NCBI RefSeq assembly: GCF_042850985.1
Contig: NZ_AP031415.1
Coordinates: 2,170,001 to 2,234,000 of the forward strand
Origin: Allocoprobacillus sp002160865
GTDB lineage: Bacteria; Bacillota_I; Bacilli_A; Erysipelotrichales; Coprobacillaceae
Length of the DNA: 64,000 nt
Reading direction: 5' to 3'
Shown piece by piece: positions 32,097 through 40,813 of this stretch. Both the position numbers and the translations under genes were made by a program. Position 1 is the first letter of the stretch. Each line of letters starts with the position of its first letter. The notes beneath the pieces were generated by a model, which did no database searches, was not told the DNA's origin, and saw only the letters and a list, made by a program, of their open reading frames with translations.

Positions 32097-32940
32097 AGAG
32101 TTGCCCTCCTATTTCTTGTATTAAAACGTTGATATCTTTAATAGAAGGATCTAAATGGAAACCATTTTCATTCAGTTTTAAAATAAAGGATGTTATTATA
32201 GGTAAATCAATACTTAAAGATGTTAAATAATCTGTTTCTTTAAATAACTCATTGACTGTTACATGTTTTTCTACATGTCCATGATTCATCACAACTACAT
32301 CATCACAGTACTCTAAAACCTGATTCATATCATGAGATACCAAGATAACTGTTTTTCCTTCTTGATTCACTTTTTTAAATAATTGAAGCATCTCTTTAGC
32401 TCCTTGTGGATCAAGACCAGCTGTAGGTTCATCTAAAATCAGAATATCTGGATTCATAGCTAAAATTCCCGCTATAGCAATACGACGCTTTTGTCCTCCT
32501 GATAAATCAAAAGGAGAACGTTCTAAATAAGATTCATCTAAACCAACAAGTTGAATCATGTCTTTAGCAATCTTAATGGCTTCTTCTTCACTGATTCCGA
32601 AGTTTTTTGGTCCAAAAATAATATCTTTGAGTATTGTTTCTTCAAAAAGCTGATATTCAGGAAATTGAAAAACAAGTCCCGCTTTTTTTCTTAATGGTTT
32701 TAAGGATGAGGGTTTATTTGTTGCGGTTATTAAAATATCTTCTATTTGTACTTGACCAGAAGTTGGTAACAACAGTGCATTAATATGTTGAATGAGTGTT
32801 GATTTTCCACTCCCTGTATGCCCTATAAGTGCTGTCATGCTACCTTTTTTTATATTCAGATTCACACCTTTTAAAGCATGATATGCAAAAGGAGTATCTG
32901 CAGAATATGTATGTTCTACTTCTTTGAATGTAATTGACAT
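32089..32940 (-). CDS. ecfA2: ECF transporter ATPase EcfA2
   Basis: ABC ATPase of the ECF module. Walker A GHTGSGKST (about 40-48), Q-loop LVFQFPEYQLFE, signature DLSGGQKRRIAIAGIL, Walker B LILDEPTAGLDPQG and H-loop VSHDM. 283 aa with the C-terminal extension of the family. Starts 25 bases inside the 3' end of ecfA1. Confidence 0.95.
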   Translation of the reverse strand: MSITFKEVEHTYSADTPFAYHALKGVNLNIKKGSMTALIGHTGSGKSTLIQHINALLLPTSGQVQIEDILITATNKPSSLKPLRKKAGLVFQFPEYQLFEETILKDIIFGPKNFGISEEEAIKIAKDMIQLVGLDESYLERSPFDLSGGQKRRIAIAGILAMNPDILILDEPTAGLDPQGAKEMLQLFKKVNQEGKTVILVSHDMNQVLEYCDDVVVMNHGHVEKHVTVNELFKETDYLTSLSIDLPIITSFILKLNENGFHLDPSIKDINVLIQEIGGQLYE

Positions 32941-33746
32941 AATTCTTTCACCAACTTTTCTCTATCAATTTGATTTGTTATAGAAATTCCTAACTTCTGT
33001 AATCCTTCACTCACTTTATAGGCAAACGGGATATCTAATGATAGACGTTCTATTTCATCTTTTTTCATTAGAACATCTTCTGGTTTTCCTTCATCCACAA
33101 CATGCCCATCACTTAATAAAATGACATAATCCGATAAAGCTGCTTCTTCAATATCATGAGTAATAGACACAATTGTCATATTTTTATCTTTATTTAATTG
33201 ATGAACCAATGCATTTATTTCATTTTTTCCTCTTGGATCCAACATACTTGTTGCTTCATCTAAAATAATGATGGATGGACTCATTGCAAGTATACCTGCA
33301 ATAGCAACTCTTTGTTTTTGACCACCAGAGAGTTTTGTAGGTTCATGATCTAAAAATTCATACATATTAACTTTTTTAGCATATTCATTAATAATATCAT
33401 CCATTAAAGCAGGATCAACACAATTATTTTCTAATCCAAAAGCAATATCATCCCTCACTGTAGAACCAATAAATTGATTATCAGGATTTTGAAAAACAAT
33501 TCCCATCTGATTTCTCACTTGACTTAATGTTTCTTCAGATAAGGAGATTCCACCTACAATAATATCTCCAGATTTTTTTTCTAATAATCCCATAAGAAGT
33601 TTCGCAATCGTACTTTTTCCACTTCCATTATGTCCTAAAATTGTTGTATATGAACCTTTTTGAATTTGAAATGAGATATCATCTATAGTTAATATATCCT
33701 CATCATATCCAAAAGATAAGTGTTTCACTTCAATTATTTTTTCCAT
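32916..33746 (-). CDS. ecfA1: ECF transporter ATPase EcfA1
   Basis: Partner ATPase that pairs with EcfA2. Walker A GHNGSGKST (about 38-46), Q-loop IVFQNPDNQFIG, signature KLSGGQKQRVAIAGIL, Walker B IILDEATSMLDPRG (Glu-Ala-Thr instead of Glu-Pro-Thr, usual for EcfA1) and SITHD. First gene of the ecf-truA operon with its own promoter. Confidence 0.95.
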   Translation of the reverse strand: MEKIIEVKHLSFGYDEDILTIDDISFQIQKGSYTTILGHNGSGKSTIAKLLMGLLEKKSGDIIVGGISLSEETLSQVRNQMGIVFQNPDNQFIGSTVRDDIAFGLENNCVDPALMDDIINEYAKKVNMYEFLDHEPTKLSGGQKQRVAIAGILAMSPSIIILDEATSMLDPRGKNEINALVHQLNKDKNMTIVSITHDIEEAALSDYVILLSDGHVVDEGKPEDVLMKKDEIERLSLDIPFAYKVSEGLQKLGISITNQIDREKLVKELCQLHSKK

Positions 33747-33767
33747 ACCTAGCCTCCAAGTAGTTCA

Positions 33768-33796
33768 ATTTTAGTATGATTTATTTCTGTTGTCAA
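33768..33796 (-). promoter_or_regulatory. promoter of the ecfA1-ecfA2-ecfT-truA operon
   Basis: Minus-strand consensus TTGACA (33791-33796) and TAAAAT (33768-33773), spacer 17, 22 bases before the ecfA1 start. Confidence 0.85.
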
Positions 33797-33826
33797 CTTC
33801 ATCTTTTTATAATGATTATGTTGTTA

Positions 33827-34683
33827 TCACATAAATTCTTCATGTTGCATTTCATCTAATTCCATAGCAATTTTTATACAGCTATCTAAATTTTGCTTAT
33901 AATGGATAGAAAAAAACAGCTATATAACAAATCAAATAAATATTTCAAAGATAGGCTACTTGCATAATCAGCAATTTTAGTATAAATCAATTCTCGTGAA
34001 GACATTTTTAATGTTACATCAGCCATCTGTGATAAATAGTTTTCTTCAATATTCGTAATCGCAATGATAGCTGTTCCTTTCTTTTTTAAGGTTTGTATAA
34101 GACGTTGAATGCATGGAGCATGTCCTGAATAAGAAACGATGATAGCACAATGATTATGGTCACTTAATAAATATGTTGAATCTAATTCATCGCTCAAGGA
34201 ACATAATTGAACATGTTGCTTTAAAATGTACATACGACTTTGAAAAGAACGAGCAATATCAATATTTTGTTTACGACCATATACATCAATGACTTGACAG
34301 TCACGCAACAATCTCATCGCTTTTTGTAAATCATCATGTCTTAACAATGAATAAGTATCTTGAATTGTTTCTCTTTCTAAAATACATAAATTATTAGCAA
34401 TAGTCATTATATCATCATTAATAACAAAAGGAATATTGGCATCCACCTGCTGATTTAAATATAAATATTCTAATTCTTTAAGATAAGCTTCTTTCAACTC
34501 ATTCCATCCATCATATCCTAGTTTTTTAGCAATTCGTACGAATAAAGGAGCAGATGTATATGTTTGTTGGGCAATTTGAGAAATAGTCATGTCTTTTATT
34601 TCTAAACCTTTTTGTAAGATATAATCAATAATGACTGTTTCACTTGGTGAAAAATGAGTTTTTTCTATTTTATGTATAAGCAT
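33827..34683 (-). pseudogene. MurR/RpiR-family transcriptional regulator with a one-base frameshift
   Basis: An N-terminal HTH_6 domain (about 1-75; ISQIAQQTYTSAPLFVRIAK) and a SIS sugar-phosphate-binding domain (about 110-240; IIVSYSGHAPC) are intact. The annotated frame stops at 33886 after LYSCFFL, with an odd tail SIISKI. In the +1 alternative frame the family-like ending continues from SIHYKQNLDSCIKIAMEL to a stop at 33827-33829, giving 285 aa, the normal RpiR length, if one T is added to the T7 run (A7 on the plus strand at 33910-33916). So a single-base deletion in a homopolymer truncates the last 20-odd residues. It may still work, since the core of the SIS domain is kept. Confidence 0.8.
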
Positions 34684-34707
34684 ATGATCACCTCTTTTTA
34701 ACTACTA

Positions 34708-34736
34708 ATTATAAACGAAAGATGTATAATATGCAA
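34708..34736 (-). promoter_or_regulatory. promoter of the RpiR-type regulator
   Basis: Minus-strand TTGCAT (34731-34736) and TATAAT (34708-34713), spacer 17; it lies between the IS element and the gene, so the insertion left it intact. Confidence 0.75.
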
Positions 34737-34757
34737 AATAAAAACACATCAAATGAT

Positions 34758-36298
34758 GGCTCTATACTAAAACTGGAGGGGAAGTAATATTCAAAACTTC
34801 ATCTTCCAGTTTTTTTATATAATAATAGACATAGTCGATAACTCGTTTTACAATTAGTTCACCACAAACAAAATGAAAGGAGTTATTTTCTATGTCCAAT
34901 CCCAATTATACCAATGATATCTTAAAATCGCTAGAATTAAATTCAATGAATGGTATGTTTTTTCCTATGCCTTATCCTGATTCTGATTCCTGTTTCAGAT
35001 ACGAACGTAAACCTAATGGTTCCATTATTAAATATGTTAATATCGTATCTTCTTCAATGAGCAAACCTTGTCCTCATTGCGGTTGCATTGATCGTCATGA
35101 TTCTAAAGGCATCAGAAAAATTTTTCTTACCCATACTTCAAATGGGCATTTAAAGACCATACTCGAGGTCACTTATAGAAGGTACAAATGCAAGCATTGC
35201 CATAAATATTTCAAGGATAACATCCCTTTTAGATTCCCTCATTCTAAGCTGACTACCATCGCTGCCCAAACCTGTCTTTTTGGCTTTAGAGAAAATACTG
35301 CAATGGCTGTACTTGCTAGATCTCATGGTCTTTCCAAAAGCACTGTCTATAGATTATTTTATCATCATATAGACATTCCTCTAAGATTCTATCATCTTCC
35401 TTCTACGATCTCCATTGATGAATTTAGGGCAACAGTTGATGAAGGCACTTTTGCTTTTCATATAACTAATCCCATTACTGGAAAAACTATTGATATCATT
35501 GCAGATAGACGTGCTTCTTATCTAAAAAACTATTTCATGAGATTTCCTTACGATGAACGAAAGAAAGTCAAAATCATCGTCATGGATCTCTCAGGTGCTT
35601 TCCACTCAATCATGCATTCTCTTTTTCCTCAGGCTCAGATCATTGCTGATAGATTTCATTATACAAGAATTGTAAGAGAAAACATGGTTCAAGCAAGAAT
35701 CAATTGTTGTAAAAATCTTAAAGATGATTCTCTATCAAAACTTATCAAAAGAAATCTTCATCTTTTTGACCAATATAAAAATAGACTTAATGAAAAGAAA
35801 GCGTGGTATTATCCATACTTTAAAAAACACATGACAAACAAGCAGCTAGTTGAAGCAATTCTTGAACTTGAATCGTGTGAAGAGCTAAAAATCAACTATG
35901 ACATTTATCAGGATTTCCTGAAAATACTTAATGAGCCACACAATGATTATAAGAAAGCATTAAATGATTGGCTTGATCATATTTTCAAGACAGAAAATCA
36001 TTATTATATGACTACTGCTAAAAACTTCAGGAAAAACTGGTTCATGCCAATACTAAGATCATTGACATATACAACATACTACACGAGAAAAAACAAAAAA
36101 ATAAAAACATGCTTCAATAATGGATTCATTGAAAGCATGAATAATAAGGTGAAACTAGTCAAGCGTAATGCCTATGGCTATAGATATTTTCAAAACCTAA
36201 GAAAAAGAATACTTCTGCATCTTGGTTTTAAGTATGACATTATTTAAAAAAGGAAGTAACTGATTCAGTTACTTCCCCTCCACTCTTGACACAGAGCC
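34758..36298 (+). mobile_element. complete ISL3-family insertion sequence (1,541 bp)
   Basis: The ends are imperfect inverted repeats beginning GGCTCT and sharing TGGAGGGGAAGTAA (left end 34758-34787; right end reads the same on the minus strand from 36298). An exact 8-bp target duplication, CAAATGAT, is found at 34750-34757 and 36299-36306, the size typical of ISL3. One transposase gene fills the element. A perfect hairpin GGAAGTAACTGA/TTCAGTTACTTCC (36252-36276) overlaps the right repeat and ends transposase transcription. Both ends and the transposase are intact, so the element is potentially active. Confidence 0.95.
34892..36247 (+). CDS. ISL3-family transposase (451 aa)
   Basis: An N-terminal zinc finger (CPHCGCIDRHD and CKHCHKYFKD, residues about 57-110), an HTH region (LARSHGLSKSTVYRLFYHH, about 145-165) and a DDE catalytic core. 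The core has a first Asp in SIDEFRA (about 175), a second in IIVMDLSGAFHS (about 232) and a C-terminal Glu in NGFIESMNNKVKL (about 410). Ribosome site AAAGGAG lies 12 bases before the ATG. Full length, no frameshift. Confidence 0.93.
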   Translation: MSNPNYTNDILKSLELNSMNGMFFPMPYPDSDSCFRYERKPNGSIIKYVNIVSSSMSKPCPHCGCIDRHDSKGIRKIFLTHTSNGHLKTILEVTYRRYKCKHCHKYFKDNIPFRFPHSKLTTIAAQTCLFGFRENTAMAVLARSHGLSKSTVYRLFYHHIDIPLRFYHLPSTISIDEFRATVDEGTFAFHITNPITGKTIDIIADRRASYLKNYFMRFPYDERKKVKIIVMDLSGAFHSIMHSLFPQAQIIADRFHYTRIVRENMVQARINCCKNLKDDSLSKLIKRNLHLFDQYKNRLNEKKAWYYPYFKKHMTNKQLVEAILELESCEELKINYDIYQDFLKILNEPHNDYKKALNDWLDHIFKTENHYYMTTAKNFRKNWFMPILRSLTYTTYYTRKNKKIKTCFNNGFIESMNNKVKLVKRNAYGYRYFQNLRKRILLHLGFKYDII

Positions 36299-36314
36299 CA
36301 AATGATGTGCTTTT

Positions 36315-36686
36315 CTACTTTGAGTTCAATTGTTTTTCTTTCATCATTGCAACCTCTTCTAATAACTGACATTCTTGTTCTTTCATTTGCTGATACATTG
36401 TTTCTGTATCCATTGATTGATGTTCTAAAGGATCTTTATGATTTTCTACAAAGTGCTGATTCAATCTTTTCTTTGCTTTCTCATCAATTTGTTTTCTTAA
36501 AAGATGTAATGATGAAATTCTTTTTTCCTCTTTTTCTTTCATTTCCTCTACTTCATTTTCTAAATCATTTATATTCAATACAACATCTTGTTCTTTATTC
36601 AGGTTCTTCTTTTGAGGTTCCTCATGAAAAATTTTTTGATAAGCTTCTTTAGCTTTTTCATTAATTTCATTTCTATTTGCTTTCAT
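36315..36686 (-). CDS. small hydrophilic coiled-coil protein of unknown function (123 aa)
   Basis: Almost entirely charged (Glu, Lys, Gln), with heptad-like stretches from about residue 38 to 120 (NDLENEVEEMKEKEEKRISS and MYQQMKEQECQLLEEVAMM), suggesting a long helix or coiled coil. No signal peptide or transmembrane segment. AGGAGGAC ribosome site before ATG 36684-36686. Single-gene unit whose terminator has been split by the IS element. Not recognised. Confidence 0.65.
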   Translation of the reverse strand: MKANRNEINEKAKEAYQKIFHEEPQKKNLNKEQDVVLNINDLENEVEEMKEKEEKRISSLHLLRKQIDEKAKKRLNQHFVENHKDPLEHQSMDTETMYQQMKEQECQLLEEVAMMKEKQLNSK

Positions 36687-36821
36687 AATATTTGTCCTCC
36701 TTTATTTGACGACTTCATTATAAAATGTAAAAATAGAAATATCTATATAAGTAAAGCATTTGATAACGCTATTAACAAATAATGAAATAAAAAATGCTCT
36801 TTTTGTTAATAAAATAAAAGA

Positions 36822-36848
36822 AAAAGGGATGAATTATCATCACCTTTT
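36822..36848 (-). terminator. terminator of the alpha operon after rplQ
   Basis: AAAGG-TGATG arm (36838-36848) and CATC-CCTTTT arm (36822-36832) on the minus strand with an AT loop, then TTTTCTTTTATTTT. It overlaps the rplQ stop codon and ends the ribosomal superoperon. Confidence 0.8.
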
Positions 36849-37209
36849 AGAATAAACCAATAATTGCCATTGGTGCATTATCACCTTTACGATTATATGT
36901 TTTTAAAACACGAGTGTATCCACCATTTTTATCTGCATATTTTGGTGCAACTTCATCAAATAATTTTTGAACAGCTGTCTTACCAGTAGCAGGATCAACA
37001 ACATCTTGTAATACTTGTGCTGCTTGTCTTCTTGCATGTAAATCTCCACGTTTACCTAAAGTAATCAATTCATCAACGATTGAACGAACTTCTTTAGCTC
37101 TAGTCACTGTTGTTTCAATTTTTCCATACATGATAACATCTGTAGCTAAGTTACGTAACATTGCTTTTCTATGAGATGATACACGCCCTAATTTTCTATT
37201 GTGTGCCAT
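36847..37209 (-). CDS. rplQ: 50S ribosomal protein L17
   Basis: 120 aa, complete. Typical start AHNRKLGRVSSHRKAMLRNL and conserved GRVLKTYNRKGDNAPMAII-type end. Last gene of the alpha operon, 35 bases after rpoA. Confidence 0.97.
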   Translation of the reverse strand: MAHNRKLGRVSSHRKAMLRNLATDVIMYGKIETTVTRAKEVRSIVDELITLGKRGDLHARRQAAQVLQDVVDPATGKTAVQKLFDEVAPKYADKNGGYTRVLKTYNRKGDNAPMAIIGLF

Positions 37210-37244
37210 AAATTAGTGCTCCTTCCAATATTTTTCGTCTATCA

Positions 37245-38189
37245 TTAATCAACTTGTTTAAATCCTAAACCTAATTCGATTAATTTTTCTTTAACCTCTT
37301 TAAGAGATTTCTTACCTAAGTTTCTTACTTTAATCATATCGTCTTCACTCTTAGAAGCGAGTTCTTGAACTGTTTGAATACCAGCTCTTTTTAAGCAATT
37401 ATATGAACGTACAGATAAGTCTAATTCTTCAATAGTCATATCTAATACTTTATTACTTGTATCTTCTTCAGTTTCACTCATAACTTCCATGTTCATTGCC
37501 ATATCAGTTAACTCAACAAACATATTTAAGTGTTCCACTAAAATTTTAGCAGCTAACGCTAAAGCTTCATGTGGCTGAATAGAACCGTCAGTAGTGACTT
37601 CTAAAGTCAGTTGATCATATTTTGCACTTTGACCTACACGAGTTGGCTCAACATCATAAGCAACTTTCACAACTGGTGAATAAATAGAATCTGTTGCAAT
37701 AACACCAATTGTATTAATCATTTTCTTATTTTGATCAGCACTCATGTAACCACGATCTTTATGAGCATACATTTCCATATAGAAATGTGCTCCTTCTGCA
37801 ACATGTGCAATTTCCATATCATTTGAAATCATAGTCACATTAGATGGGCATTGAATATCAGCACCAGTAACAACAGCTGGTCCCTTAACATCAATAACCA
37901 TCGTTACATCATCATCACCATCAATTGCAAAAACCAATTTTTTAATGTTTAAGATAATTGAAGTGACATCTTCAACGACACCATCAACTGCAGAAAATTC
38001 ATGGATTGCTCCCTGAACTTTAATTGCATGTACTGCACATCCAGGAATAGATGACAACAAAACTCTACGTAATGCATTTCCTAAAGTTGTCCCAAACCCT
38101 CTTTCAAGTGGTTCAATTACAAACTTACCATAGAAATCTGTTTCATCATATTCTGCGACATTAAAATTTGCTTTTTCAAACTTTTGCAT
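37245..38189 (-). CDS. rpoA: RNA polymerase alpha subunit
   Basis: 314 aa. The N-terminal assembly domain (about 1-230; RRVLLSSIPGCAVHAIKVQG, GRGY) is joined by a short acidic linker (SETEEDTSNK) to the C-terminal domain (LDLSVRSYNCLKRAGI, VRNLGKKSLKEVKEKL) that contacts UP elements and activators. ATG 38187-38189 with AGGAGGG before it is chosen; the GTG at 38204 includes the ribosome site. Confidence 0.97.
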   Translation of the reverse strand: MQKFEKANFNVAEYDETDFYGKFVIEPLERGFGTTLGNALRRVLLSSIPGCAVHAIKVQGAIHEFSAVDGVVEDVTSIILNIKKLVFAIDGDDDVTMVIDVKGPAVVTGADIQCPSNVTMISNDMEIAHVAEGAHFYMEMYAHKDRGYMSADQNKKMINTIGVIATDSIYSPVVKVAYDVEPTRVGQSAKYDQLTLEVTTDGSIQPHEALALAAKILVEHLNMFVELTDMAMNMEVMSETEEDTSNKVLDMTIEELDLSVRSYNCLKRAGIQTVQELASKSEDDMIKVRNLGKKSLKEVKEKLIELGLGFKQVD

Positions 38190-38230
38190 TATTTCCCTCC
38201 TCACTTAGAAATAACTACTTTTTAACTTCA

Positions 38231-38620
38231 TTATCCACGAGGACGTTTTGGTGGACGACAACCATTATGTGGAATTGGTGTCACATCATTAATTGAAGTA
38301 ACTTCTAATCCAGCAGCTTGTAAAGCTCTAACTGCAGCTTCACGTCCTGGTCCAGGTCCTTTAACACAGACGTCAACAGTTTTCATACCATGATCCATTG
38401 ATGCTTTTGCAGCAGCTTCAGCAGCCATTTGAGCAGCATATGGAGTAGATTTTCTTGATCCTTTGAAACCAAGTGCACCAGCACTTGACCAAGTGATTAC
38501 ATTCCCATGTTCATCAGTTACAGTAACAATTGTGTTATTGAAAGTTGAATGTACATGTGCGACACCTTTTGCTATATTCTTTTTAACACGTCTTTTACCA
38601 CGAGTATTGTTTCTTGCCAT
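38231..38620 (-). CDS. rpsK: 30S ribosomal protein S11
   Basis: 129 aa, with the conserved platform-binding segments AHVHSTFNNTIVTVTDEHGN and GCRPPKRPRG at the C-terminus. 14 bases after rpsM. Confidence 0.97.
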   Translation of the reverse strand: MARNNTRGKRRVKKNIAKGVAHVHSTFNNTIVTVTDEHGNVITWSSAGALGFKGSRKSTPYAAQMAAEAAAKASMDHGMKTVDVCVKGPGPGREAAVRALQAAGLEVTSINDVTPIPHNGCRPPKRPRG

Positions 38621-38634
38621 TTTCGTTCAACCTC

Positions 38635-39000
38635 CTATTTTTTCTTACCAGCAATTGGACGAGCTTTACCTTTACGAGTACGAGCATTTGTTTTTGTTTT
38701 TTGTCCACGTACTGGAAGTCCTTTACGATGACGGATTCCTCTATAGCATCCAATTTCCATTAAACGTTTAATATTTAATGCAACTTCTCTACGAAGGTCT
38801 CCTTCAACTTTATAATTTTCTACTTCTTTTCTTAATTTTCCTTCTTCTTCTTCTGTTAAGTCTTTAACTCTTACATCTTCACTGATGCCAGTTGCAGCAC
38901 AAATTTTTTGAGCTGTAGATAAACCGATACCATAAATATAAGTTAAAGAAACTACCACACGTTTATCACGTGGGATATCAACACCTGCTATACGAGCCAT
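38635..39000 (-). CDS. rpsM: 30S ribosomal protein S13
   Basis: 121 aa. Begins MARIAGVDIPRDKRVVVSLT and ends in the basic tail RGQKTKTNARTRKGKARPIA that reaches the P-site tRNA. Starts 14 bases after the rpmJ stop. Confidence 0.97.
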   Translation of the reverse strand: MARIAGVDIPRDKRVVVSLTYIYGIGLSTAQKICAATGISEDVRVKDLTEEEEGKLRKEVENYKVEGDLRREVALNIKRLMEIGCYRGIRHRKGLPVRGQKTKTNARTRKGKARPIAGKKK

Positions 39001-39014
39001 TGTTTCTCCTCCTA

Positions 39015-39128
39015 TTAACCTTGTCTTTGTTTATGTTTTGGGTTTTCACAGATTACCATTACTCTACCCTTACGTTTAATTACTCTGCATTTATCGCATA
39101 TTGGTTTTACAGATGGTCTTACTTTCAT
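39015..39128 (-). CDS. rpmJ: 50S ribosomal protein L36
   Basis: 37 aa, MKVRPSVKPICDKCRVIKRK and onward, ending HKQRQG. The zinc-ligand pattern C-x2-C ... C ... H (CDKC, ICENPKH) is intact, so this is the zinc-binding (C+) form. Too short for most ORF lists; lies between infA and rpsM as expected. Confidence 0.97.
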   Translation of the reverse strand: MKVRPSVKPICDKCRVIKRKGRVMVICENPKHKQRQG

Positions 39129-39158
39129 CTTAATCTTTACCTCCTTTGGGAAGATTTT

Positions 39159-39380
39159 CTACTTATGTCTAAATGTGATTCGCCCACGTGTTAAATCATA
39201 TGGAGAAATCTCTACGGTTACTTTATCCCCCGGTAAAATGCGAATGTAATTCATACGGATTTTACCAGAAACGTGAGCCAGAATAACCGCTCCATTTTGC
39301 AACTCTACTTTAAACATTGCATTTGGTAATGTTTCAAGAACAGTTGCTTCTACTTCAATAACGTCATCTTTTTTTGCCAT
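39159..39380 (-). CDS. infA: translation initiation factor IF-1
   Basis: 73 aa S1/OB-fold protein. Contains LPNAMFKVELQNG, HVSGKIRMNYIRILPGD and LTRGRITFRHK, all diagnostic. 16 bases after map. Confidence 0.97.
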   Translation of the reverse strand: MAKKDDVIEVEATVLETLPNAMFKVELQNGAVILAHVSGKIRMNYIRILPGDKVTVEISPYDLTRGRITFRHK

Positions 39381-39396
39381 TGATTATAACTCCCTT

Positions 39397-40143
39397 TTAA
39401 AGTTTTGTCAAAATCTCATACCCATCACTTGTAATGACAATAGTATGTTCATAGTGAGCTGCAAGAGAGCCATCTCTCGTTACAACAGTCCAATCATCAT
39501 CTAACACATTTGTTTCACATCTTCCTAAATGTGCCATTGGCTCTATTGCAAGAGTCATTCCCTCTTTTAATCTAGGTCCTTTACCAGGTGCTCCATAATT
39601 AGGAACTGAAGGATCTTCATGAACCTTTGTTCCAATACCATGACCTGTATAATCTCTTGGCGTAGAACACCCATGACTTTCTAGATATGTTTGTACAGCA
39701 TGAGATATATCGGATAAACGATTGCCAGGTTTCACTTGAGATAAACCTGCATAAAGTGATTCTTCTGTCACTTTCATTAAATGAGCAGCTTCATCACTAA
39801 CTTGGCCTACTGCATATGTCCATGCACTATCACCATGATAACCCTTATAACAAGCACCAACATCCACTGAAATAATATCACCATCTTTTAATTTTCTTTG
39901 ACTCGGAATTCCATGAACAACAACTTCATTAATTGAAGTACAAACAGCTCCTGGAAAACCATAAAGATTGAGAAATGATGGTGTTGCACCAGCATCACGT
40001 ATGACCTTTTCACAAAATTTATTAATTTGAGCAGTCGTTATACCCGGTTTAATAAATTCTTTTAATTGACTGTGAACAAGTGCCACAATGCGACCAGCTT
40101 CACGCATTAATTCAATTTCTCTTTGGTCTTTTGTGACAATCAT
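39397..40143 (-). CDS. map: type I methionine aminopeptidase
   Basis: 248 aa; removes the initiator Met from nascent proteins. Metal ligands are visible in SVDVGACYKGYHGDSA (two Asp), TGHGIGTKVHEDP (His), IEPMA (Glu) and HYEHTIVI (Glu at the end). Starts one base inside the adk stop (TAATG). Confidence 0.96.
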   Translation of the reverse strand: MIVTKDQREIELMREAGRIVALVHSQLKEFIKPGITTAQINKFCEKVIRDAGATPSFLNLYGFPGAVCTSINEVVVHGIPSQRKLKDGDIISVDVGACYKGYHGDSAWTYAVGQVSDEAAHLMKVTEESLYAGLSQVKPGNRLSDISHAVQTYLESHGCSTPRDYTGHGIGTKVHEDPSVPNYGAPGKGPRLKEGMTLAIEPMAHLGRCETNVLDDDWTVVTRDGSLAAHYEHTIVITSDGYEILTKL

Positions 40144-40790
40144 TATTTACCCTCCAAGCTTTTTTCAATGTCCTTAAAGACGTCTTCCATTGGTTGGTCA
40201 CCATTAATATTAATGATTGAACCTTTCATTGTATAATAATCAATTAAAGGTCTTGTTTGTTTGTTATAAGTATCAAGTCTAATCTTGACTGCTTCTTCGC
40301 TTTCATCTTCTCTTTGATATAAAGCTCCACCACATTTATCACAAATGCCTTCAACTTTAGGTGGATTAAACTCAACATGGAATGTTGCTCCACAATTTTT
40401 GCAAGTTCTTCTTCCAGATAATCTTGTAATCAATTTTTCAACAGGAATATCTAAGTTAATAATTGCATCAATTGTAAAATCAAATTCTTTCGCAATACTT
40501 TCAAGCTCTCTTGCTTGAACTATTGTTCGAGGGAAACCATCTAAAATAAATCCATTTTCAAAAGTATTTTCTTTTAAATATTCCCTTACCATTTCAATCG
40601 TATAATCGTCTGGTACAAGGTGCCCAAATTGCATGAAATATTTAGCGATAACACCAAATTTTGTTTGTTCACGCAAAGCCTTTCTAAATAAATCGCCAGT
40701 TGATATTTGTGTTAAGCCGTATTTATTAACAAGTCTTTCAGCTTGAGTCCCTTTACCAGCACCAGGAGGCCCCATTAAAATAATGTTCAT
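40143..40790 (-). CDS. adk: adenylate kinase (zinc-binding lid)
   Basis: 215 aa; interconverts AMP + ATP and 2 ADP. P-loop GPPGAGKGT (7-15), DGFPRT motif, and a long lid with four cysteines (CKNCGATFHV and CDKCGG) that bind zinc, the Gram-positive form. Confidence 0.97.
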   Translation of the reverse strand: MNIILMGPPGAGKGTQAERLVNKYGLTQISTGDLFRKALREQTKFGVIAKYFMQFGHLVPDDYTIEMVREYLKENTFENGFILDGFPRTIVQARELESIAKEFDFTIDAIINLDIPVEKLITRLSGRRTCKNCGATFHVEFNPPKVEGICDKCGGALYQREDESEEAVKIRLDTYNKQTRPLIDYYTMKGSIININGDQPMEDVFKDIEKSLEGK

Positions 40791-40813
40791 TTTTCTACAC
40801 CCCTTTTATTATA

